Made by a program: the position numbers and the translations under genes
NCBI RefSeq assembly: GCF_004359985.1
Contig: NZ_SMRO01000003.1
Coordinates: 728,206 to 792,205, forward strand
Length of the DNA: 64,000 nucleotides
Direction of reading: 5' to 3'
DNA from: Paraburkholderia flava
Lineage (GTDB): Bacteria; Pseudomonadota; Gammaproteobacteria; Burkholderiales; Burkholderiaceae
Shown: positions 8,312 to 15,941 of the stretch, piece by piece
How positions within the stretch are numbered: position 1 is the stretch's first letter
Layout of the letters: each line of letters starts with the position of its first letter
The notes under the pieces: generated by a model
Databases searched by the model: none
Told to the model about the DNA's origin: nothing
The model's input: only the letters and a program-made list of their open reading frames with translations

Positions 8312-8339
8312 TATGATTCCCAATCGTTTGACGCGTCAA
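8312..8339 (+). promoter_or_regulatory. Candidate promoter and MarR operator for the DHA2 exporter
   Basis: A -10-like TATGAT lies at 8312-8317, about 40 bases before the exporter start. Just downstream, at the expected transcript start, is the perfect 12 bp palindrome TTGACGCGTCAA (8328-8339). A palindrome there fits repression by the MarR-family protein encoded at the end of the operon. The link is positional only. Confidence 0.35.
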
Positions 8340-8356
8340 CTGTTGCACGATCAAAA

Positions 8357-9952
8357 ATGCCCGTCCATACCGCCGCCCACCATTCGAGTGGGCAAGTCCT
8401 GCCGTTCCGGGAATCGCTGCTCGCGATGCTCGGCGTCTCCTTCGTCACGATGCTCGTCGCGCTCGATCAGACCGTCGTCGGCACCGCGCTGCCGACCATC
8501 GTCTCCGAGCTCAAGGGTTTCGAGCTGTACGCGTGGGTCGCAACCTCCTATCTGCTGACCTCGGTCATCACCGTGCCGATCTTCGGTCGCCTCGGCGACT
8601 ATTACGGACGCAAGCCGTTCGTGATCGCGTCGATCGTTGTGTTCACCGGTGCGTCGGTGCTGTGCGGCGCCGCCAACAACATGCTGTTCCTCGTGCTCGC
8701 GCGCGGCCTTCAGGGGATCGGCGGCGGCATGCTGGTCGGCACCGCGTTCGCGTGCATTCCCGATCTGTTTCCCGATTCGGTCGTGCGTCTGCGCTGGCAG
8801 GTGCTGATGAGTTCGGCGTTCGGTATCGCGAACGCGGTAGGACCGTCGCTCGGCGGTTTTCTGACGCAGTACTACGGCTGGCGATCGGTGTTCTACGTGA
8901 ATCTGCCGGTCGGTCTGCTGTCGCTGTTTTTCGTGTGGCGCTATCTGCCGCATCTTCGGCACGTCGCGCATGAAGGCAAGATGCGGCTCGACTGGCCCGG
9001 CGCGTTGTTGATCGCGATTGCGCTCGGCTGTCTGCAACTGTTCGTCGAAATGCTGCCGAAACACGGCGTCACGTTCGGCGCGGTCGCGCTGCTCGCGGTG
9101 AGCGTCGCGTCCGCGTATGGCTTGTGGCGTTGGGAAAAGCAGTTTCCGCAAGCGATCCTGCCCGTCGACATGTTCCGCAACCGCAGTCTGTCCGCGCTCT
9201 TCACGCTCGCGGTGCTCGGCGGCTTCACGATGTTCTCGCTGCTGTTCTACGCACCACTGCTGTTTCAGGGCGGCTTCGGGATGTCGCCGAAGGACGCGGG
9301 CATCGTCATCACGCCGCTCGTCGTGTTCATCACGATCGGCAGCATCGCGAACGGCCGGATCGTGTCGCGTGTGCGCAATCCGAATCTGATGCTGTACATC
9401 GGCTTCGTGCTCGTCGCGCTCGCGTGCTTCGGCACCGTCGTCACGAGCCGTTCGATGCCGCAGTGGATGCTGATGTCGTTCATGATCATGGCCGGCCTCG
9501 GGCTCGGCTTCGTGATGCCGAATCTGACCATCTTCGCGCAGCAGACCGCGGGCCGCGAACACCTCGGCATCGCGACGGCGCTGCTGCAGTCGCTGCGGAT
9601 GATCGGCGGGATGATCGGCACCGCGTTGACCGGCACGCTCATCACGCACATGTACGCGAGCGGCGTGCGCGATGCGCTCGAACGCGATCACGCAACACAG
9701 TGGTCGAACGATCTCGGCGATCCGCAGATCCTGATCAATCATGAAGCGCAGCAGACGCTGCTCGGCCAGCTCGCACACGCCGGCCACAACGGCGCGATGC
9801 TACTCGAAGCGGCGCGCGAGGCGCTGGTCGGCGCGATTCATCTGGGGCTGGCGCTTGCCGCGCTGGTCGCGGTCGTATCGGTCTGGCAAAGCCGGCGCGT
9901 GCCGCCGATCAAACTTCACCGTCAGATCGAACCGACGGTTCACGTGGACTGA
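8357..9952 (+). CDS. DHA2-family MFS multidrug exporter (EmrB/QacA type)
   Basis: The 531-residue inner-membrane protein fits the 14-helix drug:H+ antiporter family 2. Evidence includes helix 1 with ALDQTVVGTALPTI, motif A as GRLGDYYGRK after helix 2, and the antiporter motif C as GIANAVGPSLGG in helix 5. The length is typical for the family. A MarR-family gene follows after 5 bp, so the two form an operon in which the exporter is probably induced when a ligand releases the repressor. No periplasmic adaptor (EmrA-like) gene is adjacent. The substrate is not predictable from the sequence. Confidence 0.9.
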   Translation: MPVHTAAHHSSGQVLPFRESLLAMLGVSFVTMLVALDQTVVGTALPTIVSELKGFELYAWVATSYLLTSVITVPIFGRLGDYYGRKPFVIASIVVFTGASVLCGAANNMLFLVLARGLQGIGGGMLVGTAFACIPDLFPDSVVRLRWQVLMSSAFGIANAVGPSLGGFLTQYYGWRSVFYVNLPVGLLSLFFVWRYLPHLRHVAHEGKMRLDWPGALLIAIALGCLQLFVEMLPKHGVTFGAVALLAVSVASAYGLWRWEKQFPQAILPVDMFRNRSLSALFTLAVLGGFTMFSLLFYAPLLFQGGFGMSPKDAGIVITPLVVFITIGSIANGRIVSRVRNPNLMLYIGFVLVALACFGTVVTSRSMPQWMLMSFMIMAGLGLGFVMPNLTIFAQQTAGREHLGIATALLQSLRMIGGMIGTALTGTLITHMYASGVRDALERDHATQWSNDLGDPQILINHEAQQTLLGQLAHAGHNGAMLLEAAREALVGAIHLGLALAALVAVVSVWQSRRVPPIKLHRQIEPTVHVD

Positions 9953-9957
9953 TACAG

Positions 9958-10416
9958 ATGGAAGAACAGGACCGCGTCGCCGTCGTGCAGCAGTTCGGTC
10001 GCACGTATCGTGCGTTCATGTCGGCGTTCGAACTGCATGTCGGCCATCCGATGCCGCGCTGGCGGATTCTGCTCGCGTTGCACGAGCAGCAGGGCGAGTC
10101 GTCGCAGAAGCGGCTCGTCGAGCGGCTGCGGATCGATCCGGGCGCGCTTACGCGTCAATTGAAGGCGCTCGAACAGATGGGCTGGATCGCGCGCAGCATG
10201 GATACGCGCGACAACCGGATCACCAACGTGAAGCTGACCGAGGTGGGTCGCTCGCTGACCGAAGCGAGCCTGCCGCGCCGCAATGCATTCCTGCACGACA
10301 CGATGGCCGCGCTGCCCGACGATGCGCTTGCCGCGCTGTCGGGCGCGCTCGGCCTGCTCGAAGCACGCATCGGCGAGGTGGCTGCAACCGCACCGCAGCC
10401 CGCCGACGCGAGTTAA
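9958..10416 (+). CDS. MarR-family transcriptional regulator
   Basis: This 152-residue protein has the MarR winged helix: helix 2-3 QKRLVERLRIDPGALTRQLKALEQMGWI, then the wing MDTRDNRITNVKLTEVG. The helices at both ends form the usual dimer. It follows the DHA2 exporter by only 5 bp, so it is translated from the same transcript and most likely represses the pair. A candidate operator is the palindrome upstream of the exporter at 8328-8339. The effector ligand is unknown. Confidence 0.9.
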   Translation: MEEQDRVAVVQQFGRTYRAFMSAFELHVGHPMPRWRILLALHEQQGESSQKRLVERLRIDPGALTRQLKALEQMGWIARSMDTRDNRITNVKLTEVGRSLTEASLPRRNAFLHDTMAALPDDALAALSGALGLLEARIGEVAATAPQPADAS

Positions 10417-10429
10417 GCGATACGTTGAA

Positions 10430-11719
10430 TCAGAAGAACGTTTCGATCACTTCCGTCACGCGATACTTCGAATCGACGACCAGCAGCTGACGCCACTTGT
10501 CGAACGTCAGGCACGGATGCGAGATGTCGAACGCGATCATGTCGCCGACTTTCAGATCCGCGCCTACCGGAATCCGCAGATACGCGTGCTGATCCATCAG
10601 CCCGAATATTTCCCAGCCTTCGTCCTTCGAGATATCGCGCGGCGTGTTATTGCCAGACCCGGTACCCGGACGATAGTGACGCGCCGGCTCGGGCAACCCG
10701 GCATCGAACGCCGAGTCGCGTTTGCCGAGGCCGATGATCGCGCGATCCGGCTCGGGAATCGACTGCACGTACGCCCATAGCTGCAGCGCGGGCAGCAACC
10801 CTTCGCCCATTTTTTTCGCGACCGGATTGCGCGCGAAGATGTCGGTCTGCGCTTTGCGATAGACGCCGACGTCATGCGTCAGATAGCAGCCCGGCCGCAG
10901 CACGATCTCGACGCGGCTTGCTTCGGTGGCTTTCGAGAACTCTTCCGCGACCACGTCGTACCACGCTGACCCGGCGCCCGACAAAATCGCCGGCGTACGC
11001 GCGAAACGACCCGCATCGGCGAGCGCGAGCGTGGTCTGCACGGCGCCGCGCAGAAACGCGCGCACTTCGTCTTCTTCCTTGAGCACACCTTCATACAGTT
11101 CGACGCCCGCGAGCTTCAGTGCATCGGGGTAACGCGCGATCGCGTCGAGCACCGCATCGCGCTGCGCGTCATCGCGTACCCCGGTGCGTCCGCCGGACAC
11201 GCCGAGTTCGAGCAGCACCTGCAACTGCTTGCCGACCGAGTCGAAGAAACGACCCAACTGCTCGACACCGTCGACCGAATCCACCAGACAGAAGAACTCG
11301 AAATCGGGATCGCTCAGCAGCTCCGCGATCATCATCATGTTGCGGCGGCCGACCAGTTGATTCGCCATCAGCACGCGCGAAATGCCGCCGTGATACGCGG
11401 CGCGCACCTGATGCGCGGTTGCGAGCGTGATGCCCCACGCGCCGGTTTCGATCTGGCGGCGGAACAGTTGCGGCGCCATCGTCGTCTTGCCGTGCGGTGC
11501 GAGCTTCACACCGTATTCCGCGACGAACGCCTGCATCCATTTCAGGTTGTGTTCGACGCGATCGGCGTACAGCACGGCGGCCGGCAGGCTCACGTCTTCG
11601 TCGAGCAGATTCCATTCGAGGCGCGCGGCGTCGGTCAACTGGATGCTGGTGCCCGGAACGTTGCCGAGACCCTTGCTGTAGGCGTCGATCGTCGCGCCCT
11701 GATAGTTTGTAACTTTCAT
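10430..11719 (-). CDS. PLP-dependent D-amino acid deaminase (DSD1/alanine-racemase fold)
   Basis: The 429-residue protein is a fold-type III PLP enzyme of the group annotated as amino acid deaminase or D-threonine aldolase-like. The segment KLAPHGKTTMAP near residue 75 carries the predicted PLP-binding lysine, and the C-terminal part holds the metal/substrate half with HPCLTFDKW. Relatives deaminate D-serine or D-threonine to 2-oxo acids and ammonia. Start 11719 is chosen with GGAG 9 bases upstream; ATG 11737 is an in-frame alternative. It is divergent from an RpiR regulator and close to an N-acyl-D-amino-acid deacylase and a RidA protein, which supports a D-amino-acid role. Confidence 0.8.
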   Translation of the reverse strand: MKVTNYQGATIDAYSKGLGNVPGTSIQLTDAARLEWNLLDEDVSLPAAVLYADRVEHNLKWMQAFVAEYGVKLAPHGKTTMAPQLFRRQIETGAWGITLATAHQVRAAYHGGISRVLMANQLVGRRNMMMIAELLSDPDFEFFCLVDSVDGVEQLGRFFDSVGKQLQVLLELGVSGGRTGVRDDAQRDAVLDAIARYPDALKLAGVELYEGVLKEEDEVRAFLRGAVQTTLALADAGRFARTPAILSGAGSAWYDVVAEEFSKATEASRVEIVLRPGCYLTHDVGVYRKAQTDIFARNPVAKKMGEGLLPALQLWAYVQSIPEPDRAIIGLGKRDSAFDAGLPEPARHYRPGTGSGNNTPRDISKDEGWEIFGLMDQHAYLRIPVGADLKVGDMIAFDISHPCLTFDKWRQLLVVDSKYRVTEVIETFF

Positions 11720-11757
11720 GTAATGCCGCTCCATCATCCAGTTAAATCGAATCGAAG

Positions 11758-11787
11758 TTGACTTTAATATGGTACAGAAAGTACGAT
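11758..11787 (+). promoter_or_regulatory. Promoter of the RpiR gene with GTAC-type inverted repeat
   Basis: A -35 TTGACT (11758-11763) and -10 TACGAT (11782-11787) are spaced by 18 bases. The inverted repeat GTAC-N5-GTAC (11772-11784) spans the spacer, and a further half-site GTACCA lies at 11808-11813. This layout fits autorepression by the RpiR regulator and shared control of the divergent deaminase gene. It is a prediction. Confidence 0.4.
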
Positions 11788-11877
11788 GGCCTGCGAAATG
11801 TTATTTAGTACCACGGCCGTCGAACAGGACGAGCCAGGAAGACCTGACCCGCAGCCGGTCCACTCTATCCCCGCAAG

Positions 11878-12768
11878 ATGAATTCCACCACCGAGCCGCT
11901 AGCTTTCGACATCGTCGCGCGGATTGCCGCCCGCGCGCCCGAGTTGCGCTCGGCGGAACGCAAGGTGGCGGCGCTGATTCTCGACGACCTGACGGCCGCA
12001 TCGCGCGCGAGTATCGGCGCGCTCGCGCAGCAGGCCGACGTCAGCGTGGCGACGGTCACGCGGTTCGCGAAGGCGGTCGGATGCCGCGACGTGCGCGAAC
12101 TGAAACTGCGTCTCGCACAGGCGGCTGCGGTCGGTCAGCGTTTTCTGAAAACCGGCGCCGCAGCGGATGCGCCGGAACCGCTCGTCACGCGTGTCTTCGA
12201 CGAAGTGCAGACCGCGCTCGCACGGAATTACGAAGTGCTCTGTCACGCGCCGCTCGCGAACGCCGCTGCGGCGCTGCGCGACGCGCGGATGATCTACGTG
12301 TTCGGGATGGGCGGCGGGTCGACCGCGCTCGCCGACGAAATGCGCTTCCGGCTCGTGCGTCTCGGTCGTCCCGTCGCGACGTATCAGGACGGTCTGCTGC
12401 AGCGGATGGTCGCGAGCACCGTGTCGCAAGACTGCGTGGTGATCGCGCTGTCGGCGAGCGGACATGTGCCGGAGATTCTCGAAAGCTGCCGCATCGCGCG
12501 CAGCTACGGCGCGACGCTGATCGCACTGACCGCACCTGCATCGCCGCTCGCGAAACTCGCCGACTGGCTGATTCCGATCGTCGCGTACGAAACCGATTTC
12601 ATCTACAAACCGTCATCGTCGCGCTACGCGATGATGATGGCGCTCGACGTGCTCGTCACCGAACTCGCCGTCAGTCTCGGCGACGAGAGCCGCGAACTGC
12701 TGCGCCGGATGAAGCATGCGCTCGACACGCATCGCGGCGGCGGCGATCGACAACCGATAGGAGACTGA
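11878..12768 (+). CDS. RpiR-family transcriptional regulator (HTH-SIS)
   Basis: The 296-residue protein has the RpiR N-terminal helix-turn-helix (residues 20-80: RSAERKVAALIL, then IGALAQQADVSVATVTRFAKAVGC) and a C-terminal SIS domain that usually binds a phosphosugar or related ligand (YVFGMGGGSTALADEM and IALSASGHVPEILESC). It is divergent from the PLP deaminase and 3 bp upstream of the deacylase gene, so it is probably the local regulator of this D-amino-acid module. That is an unusual assignment for a family better known for sugar regulation. The ligand is unknown. Confidence 0.87.
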   Translation: MNSTTEPLAFDIVARIAARAPELRSAERKVAALILDDLTAASRASIGALAQQADVSVATVTRFAKAVGCRDVRELKLRLAQAAAVGQRFLKTGAAADAPEPLVTRVFDEVQTALARNYEVLCHAPLANAAAALRDARMIYVFGMGGGSTALADEMRFRLVRLGRPVATYQDGLLQRMVASTVSQDCVVIALSASGHVPEILESCRIARSYGATLIALTAPASPLAKLADWLIPIVAYETDFIYKPSSSRYAMMMALDVLVTELAVSLGDESRELLRRMKHALDTHRGGGDRQPIGD

Positions 12769-12771
12769 TCC

Positions 12772-14253
12772 ATGCATTCGCATCCCGAAGCCGCCGATAC
12801 GCTGATCGTCGGCGCCCAGCTGTACGACGGCACGGGCGCACCGCCGGTCGAGCGCGACATTGCGCTGCGCGACGGCCGCATCGCCGCGATCGGCAATCTG
12901 TCGAACTGGCTCGCCGAAGAAGTGATCGAGGCGAACGGCCGCGCGCTCGCGCCGGGCTTCATCGACGTGCACACGCACGACGACACGCACGTGATCCGCG
13001 CACCGCAGATGCTGCCGAAAATCTCGCAGGGCGTGACGACGGTGATCGTCGGCAACTGCGGGATCAGCGCGTCGCCGGTGTCGCTGAAAGGCGATCCGCC
13101 CGATCCGATGAACCTGCTCGGCGATCGCAGCGCGTTTGCTTATCCGACTTTCGCCGCGTATGTCGAAGCGGTGAATACGGCGCGTCCTGCGGTGAACGTC
13201 GGTGCGTTGATCGGCCACACTGCGCTGCGCAACAATCAGATGGACAGCCTCGATCGCGCGGCGACGCCGCATGAGATCGAAGGGATGCGCGCGCAACTCG
13301 AAGAAGCACTCGCGCACGGCGCGCTGGGCATGAGTTCAGGACTCGCGTATGGCTCCGCGTTTGCCGCGCCGACCGAAGAAGTGATGGCGCTCGCGGAACC
13401 GCTCGCCGCTGCAGGCGCGTTGTACACGACGCACATGCGCACCGAGTTCGAAGCGATTCTCGATGCGATGGACGAGGCATATCGCATCGGTCGTCATGCA
13501 CGCGTGCCGGTCGTGATCTCGCATCTGAAATGCGCGGGGCCGTCGAACTGGGGACGCAGCGTCGAAGTGCTCGAATCGCTTGAGCGTGCGCGCAAGCTGC
13601 AACCGGTCGGCTGCGACTGCTATCCGTATGCACGCGGTTCGTCGACGCTCGATCTCAAGCAGGTGACCGGCGATATCGACATCACGATTACGTGGTCGGA
13701 GCCGCATCCCGAGGTGGCGGGCAAGCTCGTGAAGGACATCGCCGCGCAATGGGGCATCACACAGCAGGAAGCGGCGAAGCGTCTGCAGCCGGCCGGCGCG
13801 ATCTATCACAACATGTCGGAGGACGACGTGCGGCGCATCCTGTCGCATCCCGCGACGATGATCGGCTCCGATGGCCTGCCGAACGATCCGATGCCGCATC
13901 CGCGGTTGTGGGGCGCGTTTCCGCGCGTACTCGGCCATTACGCACGCGACGCCGCGCTGATTCCACTCGAGGAAGCGGTGCGCAAGATGACGGGGCTGTC
14001 CGCGCGACGCTTCGGGCTCGCGCAACGCGGCGAAGTGCATATCGGCTATCACGCGGATCTCGTGCTGTTCGATCCGGCGCGCGTGCGCGATGCAGCGACG
14101 TTCGACAAGCCGCAGCAGCCCGCCGACGGCATCGACGCAGTGTGGGTAAACGGCGTGCTGTCGTATCGCGACGGCCAGCCGACCGGCGAACGTGCCGGAC
14201 ATTTCGTCGCGCGCGGGGCGCCTTCGAAGGGCGACGAACACGGCGCATTCTGA
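12772..14253 (+). CDS. N-acyl-D-amino-acid deacylase (D-aminoacylase)
   Basis: The 493-residue enzyme belongs to the amidohydrolase superfamily and matches D-aminoacylases. It has the N-terminal metal motif FIDVHTHDDTH, the zinc-ligand cysteine in VGNCGIS, later histidines in TTHMRTEF and VISHLKCAG, and the catalytic Asp in IGSDGLPNDP. It cleaves N-acyl-D-amino acids to free D-amino acids. AGGAG at 12759-12763 precedes the ATG by 8 bases and lies inside the end of the RpiR gene, so translation is coupled. Products would feed the divergent D-amino-acid deaminase. Confidence 0.9.
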   Translation: MHSHPEAADTLIVGAQLYDGTGAPPVERDIALRDGRIAAIGNLSNWLAEEVIEANGRALAPGFIDVHTHDDTHVIRAPQMLPKISQGVTTVIVGNCGISASPVSLKGDPPDPMNLLGDRSAFAYPTFAAYVEAVNTARPAVNVGALIGHTALRNNQMDSLDRAATPHEIEGMRAQLEEALAHGALGMSSGLAYGSAFAAPTEEVMALAEPLAAAGALYTTHMRTEFEAILDAMDEAYRIGRHARVPVVISHLKCAGPSNWGRSVEVLESLERARKLQPVGCDCYPYARGSSTLDLKQVTGDIDITITWSEPHPEVAGKLVKDIAAQWGITQQEAAKRLQPAGAIYHNMSEDDVRRILSHPATMIGSDGLPNDPMPHPRLWGAFPRVLGHYARDAALIPLEEAVRKMTGLSARRFGLAQRGEVHIGYHADLVLFDPARVRDAATFDKPQQPADGIDAVWVNGVLSYRDGQPTGERAGHFVARGAPSKGDEHGAF

Positions 14254-14279
14254 ACACGATAAAGATCACAGCAACCGAA

Positions 14280-14309
14280 GCCGCGCACCGGGACCGTCCC
14301 GTGCGCGGC
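14280..14309 (+). other. Intercistronic hairpin between deacylase and ridA
   Basis: A 9 bp perfect stem GCCGCGCAC/GTGCGCGGC (14280-14288 with 14301-14309) encloses a 4 bp inner stem GGGA/TCCC. There is no T tract after it. It lies between the deacylase stop and the ridA ribosome site, and could stabilise or separate the two parts of the mRNA. Confidence 0.45.
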
Positions 14310-14341
14310 ATCATGAACGTATGAACACAAGGAGCAAAACG

Positions 14342-14731
14342 ATGAAGCGATATGGCGTAGAAGGCGGCAAGGGAACGGGCGGACAACACATGCCGTTTGC
14401 GCGCGCGGTTGAAGCGAACGGCTGGCTGTACGTGTCGGGACAGACGCCGATGGAAAACGGCGAGGTGATCAACGGCGGCATCGTCGAGCAGTCGCACAAG
14501 GCAATCCAGAACGTGTTCGCGATCCTGAAGGAAGCGGGCTACGGCGCGGAGCACGTCGTGCGCTGCGGCGTATGGCTCGACGATCCGCGCGACTTCGCGT
14601 CGTTCAACAAGGTGTTCCGCGAATACTTCGGCGAGAACCCGCCGGCGCGCGCGTGCGTGGTGTCGAGCATGGTGATCGACTGCAAGGTCGAGGTGGATTG
14701 CGTGGCGTACAAGGAGCCGGCCGGCGCGTGA
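14342..14731 (+). CDS. RidA-family enamine/imine deaminase
   Basis: The 129-residue protein is a YjgF/YER057c/UK114 (RidA) family member. It has PFARAVEANGWLYVSGQTP near the N-terminus, the Arg-containing EHVVRCGVWLDDPRDF segment, and the C-terminal signature PARACVVSSMVIDCKVEVDC. RidA proteins hydrolyse reactive enamine and imine intermediates released by PLP enzymes, which fits its place beside a PLP deaminase. ATG 14342 has AGGAG 7 bases upstream; the frame is open further upstream, but that part overlaps the hairpin and lacks family sequence. A terminator follows directly. Confidence 0.88.
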   Translation: MKRYGVEGGKGTGGQHMPFARAVEANGWLYVSGQTPMENGEVINGGIVEQSHKAIQNVFAILKEAGYGAEHVVRCGVWLDDPRDFASFNKVFREYFGENPPARACVVSSMVIDCKVEVDCVAYKEPAGA

Positions 14732-14778
14732 TGCGTCTGATCGAGCCGGGCCGGGACTGACCGGCCACCGCCATGAAA

Positions 14779-14809
14779 GAAAGGGCCGCTGACGCGGCCC
14801 TTTTTCTTT
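14779..14809 (+). terminator. Intrinsic terminator after ridA
   Basis: Stem AAGGGCCGC/GCGGCCCTT with loop TGAC (14781-14802) is followed by TTTCTTT. It closes the deacylase-ridA transcript and separates it from the IclR operon. Confidence 0.88.
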
Positions 14810-14826
14810 GTCTGGCGTATAAATTC

Positions 14827-14883
14827 CCAATATATGAGTCGACCACTCACATATTGGAGATTCCGAAAAAAGCACCCTACAAT
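14827..14883 (+). promoter_or_regulatory. IclR operon promoter with operator palindrome over the -35
   Basis: A 13 bp inverted repeat with a 5 bp spacer (14827-14839 and 14845-14857; 12 of 13 positions match, arms ending in CCAATAT/ATATTGG) overlaps the -35 TTGGAG (14854-14859). An 18-base spacer leads to -10 TACAAT (14878-14883). A regulator bound here would block RNA polymerase, which fits autoregulation by the IclR protein encoded 120 bp downstream. The site assignment is inferred. Confidence 0.55.
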
Positions 14884-14961
14884 CCGGACCAACGAGCCCA
14901 CCGCGACCGACCGGCCGCGGCAGAGGCCAAATAGCAAACCATCTTGGATGGGACCGCGACA

Positions 14962-14975
14962 GGCACTTAAGTGCC
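14962..14975. promoter_or_regulatory. 14 bp perfect palindrome in IclR leader
   Basis: GGCACTTAAGTGCC is a perfect 14 bp palindrome between the predicted transcript start and the iclR start codon. It does not share sequence with the upstream operator. It might be a second protein site; as RNA it could form only a very short stem. Confidence 0.3.
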
Positions 14976-15005
14976 AACCGCAGTCGACACAGGAGACACC
15001 CGGCC

Positions 15006-15941
15006 ATGCCGTTCATCTCGAGACAGGAAGCGCGCGTCCAGCCCGGCGAGCCTTCGCGCGCCGTGAATTCCGCGCCCGCACCGAAAGCCGTCGCCGACCA
15101 CTCAGCCGATTCGATCGGTCTGCCGAGCACGCTGCTCGACGTCACGCCTCAACAGGCCGGCACGCAGACGCTGTTGCGCGGCCTCGCGATTCTCGAAGCC
15201 GCCGCAGCGGGTGTGCGCGATCTGCGCACGTTCGGCGCCGCGCTCGGCACGACGCGCAGCACCACGCATCGACTCGTCAGCAGCCTCGTCCAGGCGCGCT
15301 ATCTGCGTCAGGTGCAGGGCGGTTATCTGCTCGGCCCGAAGCTGATCGAACTCGGCACGATCGCGCTCGAACAGATGCCGCTGACCGCAGTCGCGCGTCC
15401 GCATCTCGAATCGCTTGCGGAACAGACGCTCGACACGATCCACCTCGGCGTGCGCGACGGCGACGACGTGCTGTACATCGACAAGATCCCCGGCACACGC
15501 GGACTGGAAATGCGCTCGCGGGTCGGTCACCGGATGCCGCTCGCGTCGACGGGTATCGGCAAGGCGATGATGCTCGACCTCACGCCCGACACCTGGCAGG
15601 CCCTCTTCGATGCATCGCGCCGCGCGCTCGCGGGCGTGAGCTTCAAACCCGACAACCGCCCCGATGCGCCGACGTTCATGCAACGCATGACGAACTACTC
15701 GGCCGGCGGCTACACGTTCGATCTCGAGGAAAACGAAGCGTCGATCCGCTGCGTCGCGGCGCCGGTGCGCGACGCGTCGGGCTTGATCGTCGCGGCGGTG
15801 TCGGTGGCGAGCACGATTCCGTACATGCCGCACGAACGCATGGATGAACTGATTCAGGTCGTACAGCGCGAAGCGCGCGCGATTTCGGAAGAACTGGGCT
15901 GGCGTGCACCGCAGCCTGTTACGCGCAGGATCAAACGATGA
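15006..15941 (+). CDS. IclR-family transcriptional regulator of the aldose cluster
   Basis: The 311-residue protein has an N-terminal extension of about 50 residues, then the IclR winged helix (TLLRGLAILEAAAAG, then LGTTRSTTHRLVSSLVQARYL) and the effector-binding domain (DTIHLGVRDGDDVLYIDKI, HRMPLASTGIGKAMML, and the C-terminal AAPVRDASGLIVAAVSVAS). It heads the aldose operon and overlaps dgoK by 4 bases (ATGA), so it is likely the pathway regulator, responding to a sugar acid or keto-deoxy sugar acid. AGGAG at 14991-14995 precedes the ATG. Confidence 0.9.
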   Translation: MPFISRQEARVQPGEPSRAVNSAPAPKAVADHSADSIGLPSTLLDVTPQQAGTQTLLRGLAILEAAAAGVRDLRTFGAALGTTRSTTHRLVSSLVQARYLRQVQGGYLLGPKLIELGTIALEQMPLTAVARPHLESLAEQTLDTIHLGVRDGDDVLYIDKIPGTRGLEMRSRVGHRMPLASTGIGKAMMLDLTPDTWQALFDASRRALAGVSFKPDNRPDAPTFMQRMTNYSAGGYTFDLEENEASIRCVAAPVRDASGLIVAAVSVASTIPYMPHERMDELIQVVQREARAISEELGWRAPQPVTRRIKR

